The notes: a model not told the origin generated them from the sequence alone. A stretch of DNA of 63,601 nt from Alphaproteobacteria bacterium (GCA_030432315.1 JAUIHM010000006.1:1-63601), one strand, 5' to 3'. Counted from the stretch's first letter, positions 27,286 to 37,795 are shown. Program-made: numbers and translations.

Positions 27286-30024
27286 TTGGCGATCCATCTG
27301 AACATTGGCGGCATATTCGGCCTCATGGCTTTTGGCGTGCTGGGCATTGCTTCGCTGGGGTCGTTTGCAGGTTACCTGTCACTTCACGATGTGAGCGGTG
27401 GAACACTTGATGCCGGAGACCGATACGAATGGCAGGTTCAGCGGCTCGACCAGCTTGCCTCCGCCATTTCCGGCATGTCAACGGAACTCGCGGGTCTGGA
27501 GCTTGCGCAGTCGGATACGGAAATTTCTGCGGCTTACGGCAGGCTTCGGTCAGCAGCCGGGAGCGCAGGTCAGAAACTGGCGGCACTCGGATCCGAGACC
27601 GAAAGGGATCTCGCACCGGTTTTCGGCAGGGTCACGGCCGGGGTCGACCGGCTGAGGGTCGCGTCCGATCACCGGGTCAGGGCCCGCGCGCGTATCCGTA
27701 CCGCGACGAAGAACCTCCAGGACCTGACGGCCAGGGTTGCGCAATTGCTTGCGGATCGCGAACAGACCCTTGGTGAGGCCGCTATCGCCGAGGCAGCGGC
27801 TGGCGCGAGCACAGCCGGAGCGGTGCTGGAAAGCCTGATAGACCGCAGGGCATCTGATCTTCAAACGATCTTGTCCACGCAGGCAGATGCGGGTCTGCTG
27901 ACGGGTATCGGCCTTGCGCAGAGTTACGCGGCGGGTGGGGAGGGCGGCACCTTCCTGGCTGACCCCGGTGCGGCGGCGGCGAACGGTTTGGAACGGCGGA
28001 TACAGCGGCTTTCGGGTCTCGGGGTTGCGCCGGGGACACTGGTCGCAGTGCAGTTACTTTTCGACAGGTATCACGGCGGCGGAACCTGGGTCGACGCTGA
28101 CACATCGCAGTTTCGGGAGGAACTTCTGTCGATCCATGCCGATGTTGACAGGGCGCTTTCGCGAGAGCTTGCCGACCGCGTGACCAAGCTGCAGGTCCGG
28201 GCCAACGTGGCAGCGGAAGATAACCGGGTCGCTGCTGAAGGTCTTGCGCATGGTTGGACGGCCAGGCTGCGAAACATCTCCCTGCTCCAGGCGGAGGTGT
28301 CACGGTATGCGGTTGCGGCAACACGGGTTGTGCTTGCACCGGATGAAGCGGCGCTCGCTGACGGTGACAAGGCGATGCGCGACTCTGCTGTCCGTCTTTC
28401 CGACCTGGCGAAGGCCGGAGAAGTCCCGGCAGGTCCGGAACTGTCGCGTCTCGTTGCAGGCGCCGATGGGCAGACCGGACTTGGGGCGCTTCGCCGGGAT
28501 GAACTGGCCGCGGAACGTGATGGCCGTCGGGCTGCGGCCGCCGCAACGGCAGGGTTGGCGGAAATTTCCGATGTGGTGGCAGGAAAGCGCAATGACGTAT
28601 CGTCTGCCGTCACGGATGCAGCAGCGGCGATTGAAGGCAAACTCGTGTGGGCCGGGATCGCGATTGTGGCAACTCCACTGGCTGCGGCCGGTCTGATATT
28701 GATGACGCTGTATCTGATCCGGTGCCGCGTTTTCGCTCCGCTGACGGCCCTGTCCACCGCGGCGGAGCGACTTGCAGGTGGCGACATGACACCGTTGCAG
28801 GATTTAAGGCAGAGGAGTGGCGAAATCGGGCGGATGGGACGCGCGCTCGATGCACTTCGTGATAATCTCGGGCGGGTTCATGAGCAGTTGCAGGCGGTTG
28901 CGACCGCGGAGGTGGTTGCACGAACGGAACAGGAGGCCACGCTCGACCAGCTTACAAGGGAAATCAGTGTGACCGTTTCCGACGCAGCGCGTGGCGATTT
29001 TTCCCGAAGGGTTGAGCGAACGTTCGACCAACCGGCAGTCCGGGAACTCGCCCTGCATGTGAACGGTTTGATGGATGTAACCGAACGGAGTCTGACAGGG
29101 ACCCGCGTCGCACTGCGCGCGCTCAGTGATGCGGATTTTGCTCACCGCGTGAATGGCGAGTTTCACGGCGAGTTTGCGGCGCTGCGTGATGCGGCGAACG
29201 GCACATTTGAGCGGCTTGCGGCCTTGGTGCGAAACATGGGCGAGGCGGCCGGTGCCGCTGGCGCGACCTCGGCTTGCCTGACGCAAAGTGCGCAGGAGCA
29301 GCTGACCAGAGCGCGGGACCAGGCTTCCGGGCTTGAGCAGAACACAGTGCTGATTTCGGAGGTCTCAGTTTCCCTCGCCGACGGAATGACGGCCATGGCA
29401 GGGGCGGAGGACCTGTCGCGGCAGGCTGCCGACAGGACATCGACGGGTCGTGAGGCGGCCGACCAGGCAATTGCAACTGTCACGCGGGTTCGGGAAAGTG
29501 CCGGCCGGGTGTCTGAAATCGTTGCCGCCATTGAGGCGATTGCATTTCAGACCGGCCTTCTGGCGCTGAATGCGGGGGTCGAGGCGGCACGGGCGGGTGA
29601 TTCGGGAAGAGGCTTTGCCGTCGTGGCTCAGGAAGTTGCTATTCTGGCGCAGCGGTCGCGGGATGCGTCAGGGGAAATTGCAAGACTGAACGCGGAAACC
29701 TCGCGTATGATTGCGGCTGGCGTGGAAAAGGTCACAGCGACCGGCACGGCGTTGCGCGACATTGACGCGACCGTCAAGGTGCTCCTCGAGGCGCTCGGCG
29801 AAATGTCCGACCGGGTAAAAACGCAGGTTGCGGATTTCAGGACTGTCGAAGCGGCGACAGCACATTTACGGCAGGCGGTCCGCGAGAACGCTGTTTTTGC
29901 CGAGCGGTTCGACTGCAGCGCTCAGGATCTTTGCTGTCGGATCGGTGCTCTGTCACGGATGACAACGGACTTGCATGGTGACGGCGTGTCGGAAAGGCGT
30001 TCCGCGCCTGTCGCTGCAGCCTGA
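27286..30024 (+). CDS. Large methyl-accepting chemotaxis protein
   Basis: 912 residues from TTG at 27286, chosen because GGGAG lies 7 nt upstream and the first membrane helix follows at once; a GTG at 27151 in the same frame is the longer alternative. Order: TM1 (about 7-30), a long periplasmic helical sensor region to about 450, TM2 (about 453-480), HAMP ([12 protein letters not shown]), a second HAMP-like segment ([17 protein letters not shown]), and the signalling hairpin with [20 protein letters not shown] and [11 protein letters not shown] at about 750-790. The hairpin tip has Gly where Asn/Ala are usual (QTN, NAAVE). Downstream of fliQ; transduces an unknown stimulus to CheA. Confidence 0.88.
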   Translation: MAIHLNIGGIFGLMAFGVLGIASLGSFAGYLSLHDVSGGTLDAGDRYEWQVQRLDQLASAISGMSTELAGLELAQSDTEISAAYGRLRSAAGSAGQKLAALGSETERDLAPVFGRVTAGVDRLRVASDHRVRARARIRTATKNLQDLTARVAQLLADREQTLGEAAIAEAAAGASTAGAVLESLIDRRASDLQTILSTQADAGLLTGIGLAQSYAAGGEGGTFLADPGAAAANGLERRIQRLSGLGVAPGTLVAVQLLFDRYHGGGTWVDADTSQFREELLSIHADVDRALSRELADRVTKLQVRANVAAEDNRVAAEGLAHGWTARLRNISLLQAEVSRYAVAATRVVLAPDEAALADGDKAMRDSAVRLSDLAKAGEVPAGPELSRLVAGADGQTGLGALRRDELAAERDGRRAAAAATAGLAEISDVVAGKRNDVSSAVTDAAAAIEGKLVWAGIAIVATPLAAAGLILMTLYLIRCRVFAPLTALSTAAERLAGGDMTPLQDLRQRSGEIGRMGRALDALRDNLGRVHEQLQAVATAEVVARTEQEATLDQLTREISVTVSDAARGDFSRRVERTFDQPAVRELALHVNGLMDVTERSLTGTRVALRALSDADFAHRVNGEFHGEFAALRDAANGTFERLAALVRNMGEAAGAAGATSACLTQSAQEQLTRARDQASGLEQNTVLISEVSVSLADGMTAMAGAEDLSRQAADRTSTGREAADQAIATVTRVRESAGRVSEIVAAIEAIAFQTGLLALNAGVEAARAGDSGRGFAVVAQEVAILAQRSRDASGEIARLNAETSRMIAAGVEKVTATGTALRDIDATVKVLLEALGEMSDRVKTQVADFRTVEAATAHLRQAVRENAVFAERFDCSAQDLCCRIGALSRMTTDLHGDGVSERRSAPVAAA

Positions 30025-30189
30025 AGGGGTGTCGCGTGGCCCTGCCTGCGGTCTTACGGCCGTGGGCAGGTACGCGGACCGGCCTGCCCGCGCAGTTGTG
30101 CCGGGCCGTTCAGCTTGACCCCGCAACATCAACCCGATACCGCGAAGCGGATATTTGGCTGAAGCATCCGTGTTTGCGAGGACGATACC

Positions 30190-31296
30190 ATGACTGCTCC
30201 CACTCTTTTGATTCTGCCGGGCGACGGCATCGGCCCCGAGGTAATGGCCGAGGTCCGCAAGGTAATCTCCTGGTTTGGGAACCGGCGCGGACTCGCCATC
30301 AACGTCGAGGAGGATCTCGTTGGTGGCGCGGCGTATGACGTTCACGGGGTGCCGCTCTCCGACGCGACAATGGAGCGGGCGCAGAATGCGGATGCGGTCC
30401 TGCTCGGTGCGGTTGGAGGCCCGAAGTATGATGCCCTCGATTTCTCAGTGAAACCGGAACGGGGGTTGTTGCGGCTGCGCAAGGAAATGGATCTGTTCGC
30501 CAACCTGCGCCCCGCGCAGTGTTTCGATGCGTTGGCGGATTTTTCTTCCCTGAAGAAGGAAGTTGTTGCCGGGCTCGACATCGTGATCGTGCGTGAGCTT
30601 ACCTCCGGCATCTATTTCGGTGAGCCGCGCGGGATCATCACCGAGGGCAACGAGCGTGTGGGTATCAATACCCAGCGCTACACCGAGGGTGAGATTGCCC
30701 GCGTCGCACGCTCCGCTTTCGAACTTGCCCGCCGGCGTTCCAATCGGGTCTGCTCGATGGAGAAGGCGAACGTCATGGAATCCGGTGTTCTCTGGCGCCA
30801 GGTCGTCACTGAGGTACATGATGCGGAGTATCCGGACGTCGAACTGTCGCACATGTATGCCGACGCCGGTGCGATGCAGCTTTGCCGCTGGCCCAAACAG
30901 TTCGACGTGATCGTAACCGACAACCTGTTTGGCGACCTGCTGTCCGATGCTGCGGCAATGCTGACCGGGTCGCTCGGCATGCTGCCGTCTGCTTCACTCG
31001 GCGCACCGATGGCCAATGGCAGGCCAAAGGCGCTTTACGAGCCGGTGCATGGCTCGGCGCCCGACATCGCCGGTCAGGGCAAGGCAAATCCGATTGCCTG
31101 CGTGCTCTCTTTCGCCATGGCGCTGCGGTATTCCTTTGACGCGGGCGACGAGGCAACCCGGCTCGAACAGGCGATCGAGAAGGTTCTGGCCGACGGGGCC
31201 CGGACACCGGATCTGCTCGGGCCGGAAGGTGGGACACCGATCACAACCGTGCAGATGGGCGATGCGATCATTGCCGCGCTTGACGCCTCGCTTTGA
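30190..31296 (+). CDS. leuB: 3-isopropylmalate dehydrogenase
   Basis: 368 residues. Oxidative decarboxylation of 3-isopropylmalate in leucine synthesis. Motifs: [54 protein letters not shown] and the Mg/NAD signature [17 protein letters not shown] (two Asp), then [21 protein letters not shown] at 30190 after AGGACGATACC. Separated by about 19 kb from leuD in this window. Confidence 0.96.
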   Translation: MTAPTLLILPGDGIGPEVMAEVRKVISWFGNRRGLAINVEEDLVGGAAYDVHGVPLSDATMERAQNADAVLLGAVGGPKYDALDFSVKPERGLLRLRKEMDLFANLRPAQCFDALADFSSLKKEVVAGLDIVIVRELTSGIYFGEPRGIITEGNERVGINTQRYTEGEIARVARSAFELARRRSNRVCSMEKANVMESGVLWRQVVTEVHDAEYPDVELSHMYADAGAMQLCRWPKQFDVIVTDNLFGDLLSDAAAMLTGSLGMLPSASLGAPMANGRPKALYEPVHGSAPDIAGQGKANPIACVLSFAMALRYSFDAGDEATRLEQAIEKVLADGARTPDLLGPEGGTPITTVQMGDAIIAALDASL

Positions 31297-31299
31297 GGG

Positions 31300-31983
31300 G
31301 TGGGGTTTTCGCTGAGTCCCGACTGGTCCGGGGCGCTTGCCGGCAGGGAAGTCCTCGGCAGGATTGACCGGGTGGCAGCGCGGGTGTCCGATGCCCGTGC
31401 CGAGGGTCAGGTGATCGCTCCCGGCGATGCGGACGTGTTTCGCGCCCTGAACCTTACGCCTCCTGACCGGGTGCGGGTAGTGATCCTGGGTCAGGACCCC
31501 TACCCGACCGCCGGTCATGCCGACGGACTTTGCTTTTCCGTTCGTCCGGGCATCGCCGTGCCTAGGTCGCTCCGGAACATCTACCGGGAGATGTCCGATG
31601 ATCTAGGGCTGGTGGAAGCAGGACACGGGTCGCTGGTGTTCTGGGCCGAACAGGGGGTCCTGCTGCTCAACTCCGTTTTGACCGTACAGGTCGGCGAGGC
31701 CAATTCCCATGCCGGGTGGGGATGGCAGGAAATAACCGACGCAATGATTGCCGCGGTGTCAGATCAGCCCAAACCGGTAGTGTTCATGCTCTGGGGCCGT
31801 CACGCACAGCAAAAATCGCTGCTGATCGACAGGAAAAAGCATCTGATTCTGGAATCTGCCCATCCTTCTCCGCTGTCGGCCCGGCGCGGTTTCTTCGGCT
31901 CCAGACCGTTTTCCAAAGCAAATTCATGGCTTTCAGCCCAAGGCCGCGATCCGGTAGATTGGCGGCTGCCCACACAAGCGTGA
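31300..31983 (+). CDS. ung: Uracil-DNA glycosylase, family 1
   Basis: 227 residues from GTG at 31300, 3 nt after leuB. Removes uracil from DNA. Water-activating loop GQDPYPTAGHADGLCFS, Ser-Pro loop and leucine loop HPSPLSARRGFFGSRPFSKAN; LLLNSVLTVQVGEANSHAGWGW and the MLWGRHAQ block are family-typical. Slightly shorter start than E. coli. Confidence 0.95.
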   Translation: MGFSLSPDWSGALAGREVLGRIDRVAARVSDARAEGQVIAPGDADVFRALNLTPPDRVRVVILGQDPYPTAGHADGLCFSVRPGIAVPRSLRNIYREMSDDLGLVEAGHGSLVFWAEQGVLLLNSVLTVQVGEANSHAGWGWQEITDAMIAAVSDQPKPVVFMLWGRHAQQKSLLIDRKKHLILESAHPSPLSARRGFFGSRPFSKANSWLSAQGRDPVDWRLPTQA

Positions 31984-32254
31984 TGGCGTGTCACGCGATT
32001 GCGGGATTTAAACCCTTCGGTAACATCCCATATGAAGCGCGCAGGCAGGACCTGCCCATTGATCTCCATCCGGGGAAGCCAATCCCTCCCCCCGTGCCAG
32101 CCCTGGATGGAAGACGGGCTCCCGATCAAGGGGGTTGCCGGTTATCCGGTTCGCGCTGGCGCCACAACTTTGCCAACTGTCCTCCCCCGACCGGCAAACT
32201 TGTGGTCGCCGCGCCTTTCCCGGTTCACCTGGTATTTGGCGTTTGCTGACTGCA

Positions 32255-32608
32255 TTAGCGTGGCAGCTGATACCTGACAGCATCCCCCCAGCCGTGCACG
32301 GAATCGTGTGCCCGAACCAGCACCTCGGTCAGTCCATCCGGGATTTCGATTCCGGTCAGTGATCGGGTGAACGGCTGTTCGGTGTCGTGGGGATGCAGAA
32401 GGACCCGAGTCGCCAGCACCTTGCCGTCGGGTTCCGCCACTTCCCAGGTGTCCGCATAGTGATCCCATCCGGCGTCGGCGTGGCGTACGGTAACGTCAAA
32501 CCGCCAGTTCCCGGAATGATTCGCGGCGCGAATCGCCACCACTTCGGCGGTCTCCGCCAAAGAAAAACCCGCTACAAACATCATGGCAAGAACCAGGACA
32601 TGTTTCAT
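32255..32608 (-). CDS. Exported hypothetical protein
   Basis: 117 residues with a signal peptide MKHVLVLAMMFVAGFSLAET. The mature 95 residues contain HSGNWRFDVTVRHADAGWDHY, LLHPHDTEQPFTRSL and EVLVRAHDSVHGWGD, a compact His/Asp/Trp-rich beta-type sequence also known from other alphaproteobacterial hypothetical proteins. No function recognised; periplasmic location likely. Confidence 0.75.
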   Translation of the reverse strand: MKHVLVLAMMFVAGFSLAETAEVVAIRAANHSGNWRFDVTVRHADAGWDHYADTWEVAEPDGKVLATRVLLHPHDTEQPFTRSLTGIEIPDGLTEVLVRAHDSVHGWGDAVRYQLPR

Positions 32609-32717
32609 GCAGAGCAGTCTAGCGCGATTTCCGGCACCGGCCAGTCCGTTTCAGGCAGCGGCGGACAGTTATTCCTCGTTGCACTGTCCCGCGAAGGGCA
32701 TTAAACCGCCGCCAGGA

Positions 32718-32794
32718 CGGAGTGTAGCGCAGCCTGGTAGCGCACCTGCTTTGGGAGCAGGGGGTCGGAGGTTCGAATCCTCTCACTCCGACCA
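32718..32794 (+). tRNA. tRNA-Pro (anticodon TGG)
   Basis: 77 nt including encoded CCA. Acceptor stem CGGAGTG/CACTCCG, D-arm AGCGCAGCCTGGTAGCGC, anticodon loop TTTGGGA (TGG) and T-arm GAGGTTCGAATCCTC. Class I cloverleaf complete. Confidence 0.97.
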
Positions 32795-32868
32795 AGGTCG
32801 CCGGACATGACCCGGAGTGTGGTCAGCAACGGTTGCGGCAGCACCGGGACAGGGAGGCTGAACCGCAC

Positions 32869-33636
32869 ATGACGGATTTTCAGGACAGTATCGAGATCGC
32901 CGGCATCCCCTGGCTGTCCATGGTGATTCCGATGAAGAACGAGGAAGGCAACGTGCGCCTCGTCACCGAAGGGATCGCCGCAGCCTGTGCGCCTTTTGCG
33001 CCGTTCGAGGTGATCTATGTCGATGACGGGTCAACGGACGGAACCCGCGAAACCATCCGCGATGTTGCCCGGACGTATCCGTTTGTGCGTCTGATCGAGC
33101 ATCCACAGAGTGCCGGCCAGTCGGCGGCGGTGCATACGGGCGTCGCGTTCGCACGGGGAAACGTCATCTGCACGCTCGATGGGGACGGGCAGAACCCGCC
33201 GTCCGAAATCCCCAGGCTGATTGCCGCCCTGAACGGACGGGAATTCCCCGAAGGCGTTGCTCTCATTGCCGGTCAGCGGGTGGGCCGGCAGGACACCGCA
33301 TCCAAGCGCTGGGCGTCGAAGGCAGCCAACAGGATCCGTGCCGCGCTTCTGAAGGACGAAACGCGCGATACCGGTTGTGGGCTGAAGATGTTCCGCCGCG
33401 ACGTTTTTCAGCAACTGCCCTATTTCGATCACATGCACCGTTACCTTCCTGCGCTCGTCAACCGTGACGGCTGGAAAACCGTCCACGTGGATGTAGGTCA
33501 TGCTGAACGGCATGCGGGAAAGTCGAACTATGCCAATCTTGGCCGGGCCCTCGTTGGCGTATATGACCTGATCGGAATGATGTGGCTGATCAAGCGTCGC
33601 AAGAAGGCCAAAGGCACGGAAAGGTCCCTACCATGA
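32869..33636 (+). CDS. GT2 polyprenyl-phosphate glycosyltransferase (ArnC/GtrB/DPM1-like)
   Basis: 255 residues from ATG at 32869. Family-2 fold: SMVIPMKNEEGNV, VIYVDDGSTDGTRE (nucleotide-sugar Asp), TLDGDGQNPPSEIP (DXD-like), and RDTGCGLKMFRRDVF. Such enzymes load a sugar on undecaprenyl or dodecaprenyl phosphate. No C-terminal TM pair, so the partner membrane function may lie in the next small gene. Its stop overlaps the LAB_N gene start by 4 nt. Confidence 0.88.
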   Translation: MTDFQDSIEIAGIPWLSMVIPMKNEEGNVRLVTEGIAAACAPFAPFEVIYVDDGSTDGTRETIRDVARTYPFVRLIEHPQSAGQSAAVHTGVAFARGNVICTLDGDGQNPPSEIPRLIAALNGREFPEGVALIAGQRVGRQDTASKRWASKAANRIRAALLKDETRDTGCGLKMFRRDVFQQLPYFDHMHRYLPALVNRDGWKTVHVDVGHAERHAGKSNYANLGRALVGVYDLIGMMWLIKRRKKAKGTERSLP

Positions 33637-33941
33637 GCATCGACGCGCTTTTCGCCTTTTTTCGTGTCGATCACTGGGGCGAGTTCTGGTGGGTGATTGT
33701 CGGGCTGCTCGGGCAGCTGATGTTCTCAATGCGGTTCATTCTTCAGTGGCTTTCGTCGGAGCGGGCACGAAAATCGGTGATCCCGGAGGCGTTCTGGTGG
33801 TTTTCGCTCGCCGGAGGGGTCATTTTGTTCGCATACGCCGTCCATCGCCGTGACCCCGTCTTTATCCTTGGCCAATCCACCGGTCTGTTCATCTATTCCC
33901 GCAATCTCTGGCTGATATATGCCAACAAGCGCGCAGTCTGA
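33633..33941 (+). CDS. LAB_N domain small membrane protein
   Basis: 102 residues. Lipid-A-disaccharide-synthase N-terminal-type domain: WWVIVGLLGQLMFSMRFILQW, the SERARKSVIPEAFWWFSLAG block and FIYSRNLWLIYANKR, with three membrane helices. Found stand-alone next to ArnC-like and ArnT-like enzymes, where it is thought to take part in lipid-linked sugar handling (role not proven). Start overlaps the GT2 stop and its 3' end overlaps the GT39 gene by 23 nt. Confidence 0.85.
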   Translation: MSIDALFAFFRVDHWGEFWWVIVGLLGQLMFSMRFILQWLSSERARKSVIPEAFWWFSLAGGVILFAYAVHRRDPVFILGQSTGLFIYSRNLWLIYANKRAV

Positions 33942-35373
33942 AACCCGTGCGTTTCTTCTTGGGCTGGCCGGAATTTTTTTGGTCACTCTCTGGCGCGTCG
34001 CTCTTTTGCCATGGAACACGACGGACCTCTTCGTAGATGAGGCGCAGTACTGGTTCTGGGGTCAGGAACTGGCCTGGGGCTACTATTCCAAACCACCGCT
34101 GATCGGCTGGCTGCTGCGCGCGACAACCGATCTTGGCATGAGCACGCCGATCTGGATCCGCCTGCCGCTGCCGCTGATCCATGCAGGTACCGCCGTTACG
34201 ATGGCGTTTGTCGGGCGCGAGTTGTTTGGCGGCCGCATCGGAGGATTGACGGGGTTTGCTTTCGTCACGCTTCCGGCGGTCGCACTGGCATCGCTGCTCG
34301 TCTCGACCGACACGCTGATGCTGTTTTTCTTCGCGTTGGCGCTTCTTGCCCATGTGCAGCTTGCCCGGCAGAAGAGCAGCGCCTGGGCCGTTCTGCTGGG
34401 TGTCGCGGTCGGACTGGGACTGCTGTCGAAATATGCGATGATCTATTTCCCGCTGTCTGCCGCACTCGCCATGCTGCTGCTGCCGGAGATGCGCATCTCC
34501 AAAAGGGATGCGCTTGTGGCGGTGAGTGTCGGTATCGCGGTCTGTTCGCCAAATCTTCTCTGGAACGCGGCAAACGATTTTACCACGCTGCACCACACAG
34601 CCGACAATGCCGACTGGCAGGAAAGCAGCGTCAGTTTCGGCAAACTGGTGGAATTTCTCGCAGGGCAGTTTGCCGTAGCGGGGCCGGTGTTGTTCGCCAG
34701 TTATCTGGTTGGGCTTGTCAAGAGCTGGCGCTCGACCGGGTTGCGCTACCCGGTGCTGATGTCGCTGCCTGTGTTTCTCATTGTGTCGGTCCAGGCGCTG
34801 ATTTCCGGTGCAAATGCAAACTGGGCTGCGGCCGGGCATCTGGGGGCGCTGTTGATTGCGGTTTACGTCCTTGCGCCGCGTTCGCGTCTGGTGCTCCTCG
34901 CGCTGGCGATAAATCTGGCGGTAACCGCCGCGCTTCCCGTCATGGCGGTGTTCGCGGACTCCTGGCGCCTTGGTTCCAACAATCTCGTGCTCGCCCGGTA
35001 TGTCGGTCAGTCAGCGGTCAGCCGGAAATCGGCGGAGATTGCCAGGGCCGAAGGGCTCGATACGCTGGTTTCGGGGAGCCGTACGTTTCTGGCTGACTAT
35101 TTCTTCACGTTGCGCGATTCAGGCCTGACGATCGGCGCCGAACCGGTCGACGGATTCCCGCCGCATCACTATGCACAAAAACATCCTCTGACGCCGGGAG
35201 CCGGTGAGGTGCTCTACGTGACCCGGTCATCCGGCGTTCCGAACTGCCCTGGATCGGACGTGGCGCCGGTTCTTGTTGAAGAATGGACACCCGCGCAGGG
35301 ATTTTTTACCCGCACCATCAGTGCCTGGCGGATGCAGCGGTCCTGCTGGTTCCCGGACGATACCGGCGGCTAG
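33919..35373 (+). CDS. GT39/ArnT-like membrane glycosyltransferase
   Basis: 484 residues with about ten hydrophobic helices. FVDEAQYWFWGQELAWGYYSKPPL (pattern DEA.YW.W...L..GY..KPP) is the PMT/ArnT signature with the catalytic Asp in the first periplasmic loop; STDTLMLFFFALALL and SKYAMIYF also match. Transfers a lipid-phosphate sugar to lipid A or another periplasmic acceptor. Third gene of the GT2-LAB_N-GT39 cassette, reading frames overlapping. Confidence 0.88.
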   Translation: MPTSAQSETRAFLLGLAGIFLVTLWRVALLPWNTTDLFVDEAQYWFWGQELAWGYYSKPPLIGWLLRATTDLGMSTPIWIRLPLPLIHAGTAVTMAFVGRELFGGRIGGLTGFAFVTLPAVALASLLVSTDTLMLFFFALALLAHVQLARQKSSAWAVLLGVAVGLGLLSKYAMIYFPLSAALAMLLLPEMRISKRDALVAVSVGIAVCSPNLLWNAANDFTTLHHTADNADWQESSVSFGKLVEFLAGQFAVAGPVLFASYLVGLVKSWRSTGLRYPVLMSLPVFLIVSVQALISGANANWAAAGHLGALLIAVYVLAPRSRLVLLALAINLAVTAALPVMAVFADSWRLGSNNLVLARYVGQSAVSRKSAEIARAEGLDTLVSGSRTFLADYFFTLRDSGLTIGAEPVDGFPPHHYAQKHPLTPGAGEVLYVTRSSGVPNCPGSDVAPVLVEEWTPAQGFFTRTISAWRMQRSCWFPDDTGG

Positions 35374-35475
35374 AAGGCATCTGACGTTCACCCTGCCTTT
35401 CCCCGTTCAACAAGGCTTTGCTTCGCGCTGAAATCAGGCTAAGGCTGCGCCGCTCTTGAATTGGGAACAGTGGAT

Positions 35476-36498
35476 ATGGGTTACAGGGTTGCAGTCGTTG
35501 GTGCCACGGGCAATGTGGGCCGGGAAATGCTGAACATTCTGTCCGAACGGGAATTCCCCGTGGACGAAATCGTCGCACTTGCGTCGCGCAAGAGCCTCGG
35601 AACCGAGTGTTCGTTCGGTGACAGGACGCTGAAAACCCAGGATCTCGACGGATTCGACTTCACCGGTTGGGACATTGCCCTGTTTGCCATCGGTTCTGAC
35701 GCGACGAAGAAATACGCGCCGATTGCCGCCGCGGCGGGCTGCGTGGTGATCGACAATTCGTCGCTGTACCGGTACGATTCGGATATTCCGCTGATCGTAC
35801 CGGAGGTGAACCCGGATGCGATCAGTATGTACTCAAATAAAAACATCATCGCCAATCCGAACTGCTCCACTGCACAGATGGTGGTGGCGCTCAAGCCGCT
35901 TCATGACCGCGCAACCATCCGGCGTGTGGTGGTTTCCACCTACCAGTCGGTTTCCGGTGCCGGGAAGGAAGGCATGGACGAGCTTTGGAACCAGACAAAA
36001 GGCATGTACGTGCCGGGTCAGGAGGTCGAGCCGTCAAAGTTCACCAAACAGATCGCCTTCAACGTGATTCCGCACATCGACGTCTTCATGGACAGTGGCG
36101 AGACCAAGGAAGAATGGAAGATGGTCGCCGAAACCAAGAAGATCGTCGATCCAAAGATCAAGGTTACGGCGACCTGTGTCCGCGTTCCGGTGTTTGTCGG
36201 ACATTCCGAGGCAATCAACATTGAGTTCGAGGAACCGCTCGATGCGGAAGAAGCCCGCGAAATCCTTCGTGAAAGCCCGGGCATTCTCGTTGTCGACAAG
36301 CGCGAAGACGGCGGCTACGTAACTCCGGTCGAAAGCGCCGGCGATTTCGCCACGTTCGTCAGCCGTATCCGGGATGACAGCACGATCGAGAACGGCCTGA
36401 ACATCTGGGTGGTTTCGGACAATCTGCGGAAGGGTGCGGCACTCAATGCGGTGCAGATTGCCGAACTTCTGGGACGCCGGGTTCTGAAAAAGGGCTGA
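35476..36498 (+). CDS. asd: Aspartate-semialdehyde dehydrogenase
   Basis: 340 residues from ATG at 35476 (MGYRVAVVGATGNVGREML), the usual family start; in-frame TTG 35461 and GTG 35470 are rejected. NADP site GATGNVG, catalytic Cys in NIIANPNCSTAQMVVAL, STYQSVSGAGKEGMDEL, and the His in RVPVFVGHSEAINIEF. Makes the branch-point aldehyde for Lys, Thr, Met and diaminopimelate. Confidence 0.96.
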   Translation: MGYRVAVVGATGNVGREMLNILSEREFPVDEIVALASRKSLGTECSFGDRTLKTQDLDGFDFTGWDIALFAIGSDATKKYAPIAAAAGCVVIDNSSLYRYDSDIPLIVPEVNPDAISMYSNKNIIANPNCSTAQMVVALKPLHDRATIRRVVVSTYQSVSGAGKEGMDELWNQTKGMYVPGQEVEPSKFTKQIAFNVIPHIDVFMDSGETKEEWKMVAETKKIVDPKIKVTATCVRVPVFVGHSEAINIEFEEPLDAEEAREILRESPGILVVDKREDGGYVTPVESAGDFATFVSRIRDDSTIENGLNIWVVSDNLRKGAALNAVQIAELLGRRVLKKG

Positions 36499-36860
36499 AG
36501 CGCAGGGCCCGAACTCCGCGCCCGTGGGGAGCTGCGGGCGCAGGCGGTGTCCTTTGCGCGATCTCACTGCGTGCGGGACAGAGGGATGTTCGGCAGTCCT
36601 GCAGTTCCCACGTCCGGAGTACCGGATGCCCAACCTTACGACCCTGGGCAGCGAGATCGGGAAGAACTGAGGGACCATCAGGTGCAGGCGCTGCCGGGCC
36701 GCAGCGTTGCATTGGCAGGGCGCTTGCCGGTGCCGGGTGAAACCATGTCCCAAGGTGCTGGCGCGGCAGTGTCCGGGGGCCGAATTGGCAGGCCCGCAAT
36801 GCTTCGCGGCATCTATGGATTGCGCGTCCGCCTTTAGCGGTGGTCTCTGTTGCCGACGGG
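36499..36860. other. Intergenic region without a recognisable gene
   Basis: 362 nt between convergent asd and the diheme cytochrome c gene. It holds a 7-bp hairpin GCGCCCG/CGGGCGC at 36518-36541 (possible weak asd terminator, no T-run). Open frames here (for example 36547-36837) have no ribosome-binding site and no protein-like features. Confidence 0.6.
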
Positions 36861-37784
36861 TTACCGGGCCGGTGAATCGTGCGCGGGAATCGTCTTGAGA
36901 TAGGCGGCCACGGCCTCACGGTCGCCAGGTTCCAGCATCGCCATGTTTTCCTGCACTTCGACCATCGCTCCTCCCACGGAGTCAAAATCCGGCGTGAATC
37001 CGGATTCCAGGTAATAGGCAATGTCCGATTCCGACCAGTCGCCGATTCCGCCGCTGCCTCCGGTGATGTTGGGCACGATCCCGTCGCCTTCCGCTGCCGG
37101 AGCGCCGGCGAGCCACAGGCTGAAGTCGGTTGCCCCCGCCATGTTTCGCGGCGTGTGGCACTCACCGCAATGACCGGCACCTTCGACCAGGTACTGTCCG
37201 CGTTTTATGAGCGGGTCGTCCGTCGCAAGTTCCACAGCCGGGCCTTCCCGAAAGAATGCCGTCTGCCAAATGCCAACGCCACGGCGAACGGAAAACGGGA
37301 ACTTCAGGTCGTGATCGGCGGACTTTGCCGCGACTTCCGGCAGGGTCCGGAACCAGGCCCAGAGATCGGCAATGTCGGCAAGGTCCATCCGTGCGTAGGA
37401 CGTATAGGGGAAGGCGGGGTAGTAGGGCAGGCCTTCGGGCGATACGCCATGGGTCATGGCGTTGGCAAAATCGGTGAAATCCCAGGCTCCGATGCCGTCG
37501 ATTGCATGCATGGAAATGTTTGGCGTGACAAAATCGCCAAACTCCGTCTTCAGTACCCTGCCGCCACCGAGCCTGAGCCGGTCGTCTCCCTCCGCATCTT
37601 CCGCGGCATGGCATGAGGAGCAGCCTCCTGCCCAAAACCAGGTTTCACCGGCAACGGCATCACCCTCGCCGATGCTCTGCAGTTCCGACTGCGTGAGGCG
37701 GTCAGGTGTGATGGCGGCATAGAGAGCGGCGCCGCCACCGATCACCAGAACCAGCGCCAGAAAGATCCTCAGAATGCCGGCCAT
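36861..37784 (-). CDS. Diheme cytochrome c
   Basis: 307 residues. N-terminal hydrophobic anchor or signal (ILRIFLALVLVIGGGAALYAA), then two c-heme sites: CSSCH at about residue 55 and CGECH at about residue 204, with Met ligands likely in later loops. Segments FVTPNISMHAIDGIGAW and FTDFANAMTHGVSPEG are typical of the cytochrome c subunits that take electrons from periplasmic dehydrogenases. 11 nt downstream of a c556-type cytochrome gene, transcribed with it. Confidence 0.9.
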   Translation of the reverse strand: MAGILRIFLALVLVIGGGAALYAAITPDRLTQSELQSIGEGDAVAGETWFWAGGCSSCHAAEDAEGDDRLRLGGGRVLKTEFGDFVTPNISMHAIDGIGAWDFTDFANAMTHGVSPEGLPYYPAFPYTSYARMDLADIADLWAWFRTLPEVAAKSADHDLKFPFSVRRGVGIWQTAFFREGPAVELATDDPLIKRGQYLVEGAGHCGECHTPRNMAGATDFSLWLAGAPAAEGDGIVPNITGGSGGIGDWSESDIAYYLESGFTPDFDSVGGAMVEVQENMAMLEPGDREAVAAYLKTIPAHDSPAR

Positions 37785-37795
37785 GTACGTGCTGC

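Noticed and set aside
36547..36837. 96-codon frame between asd and the diheme cytochrome gene
   Set aside because: No ribosome-binding site, no domain or signal, Arg/Pro/Gly-rich composition.
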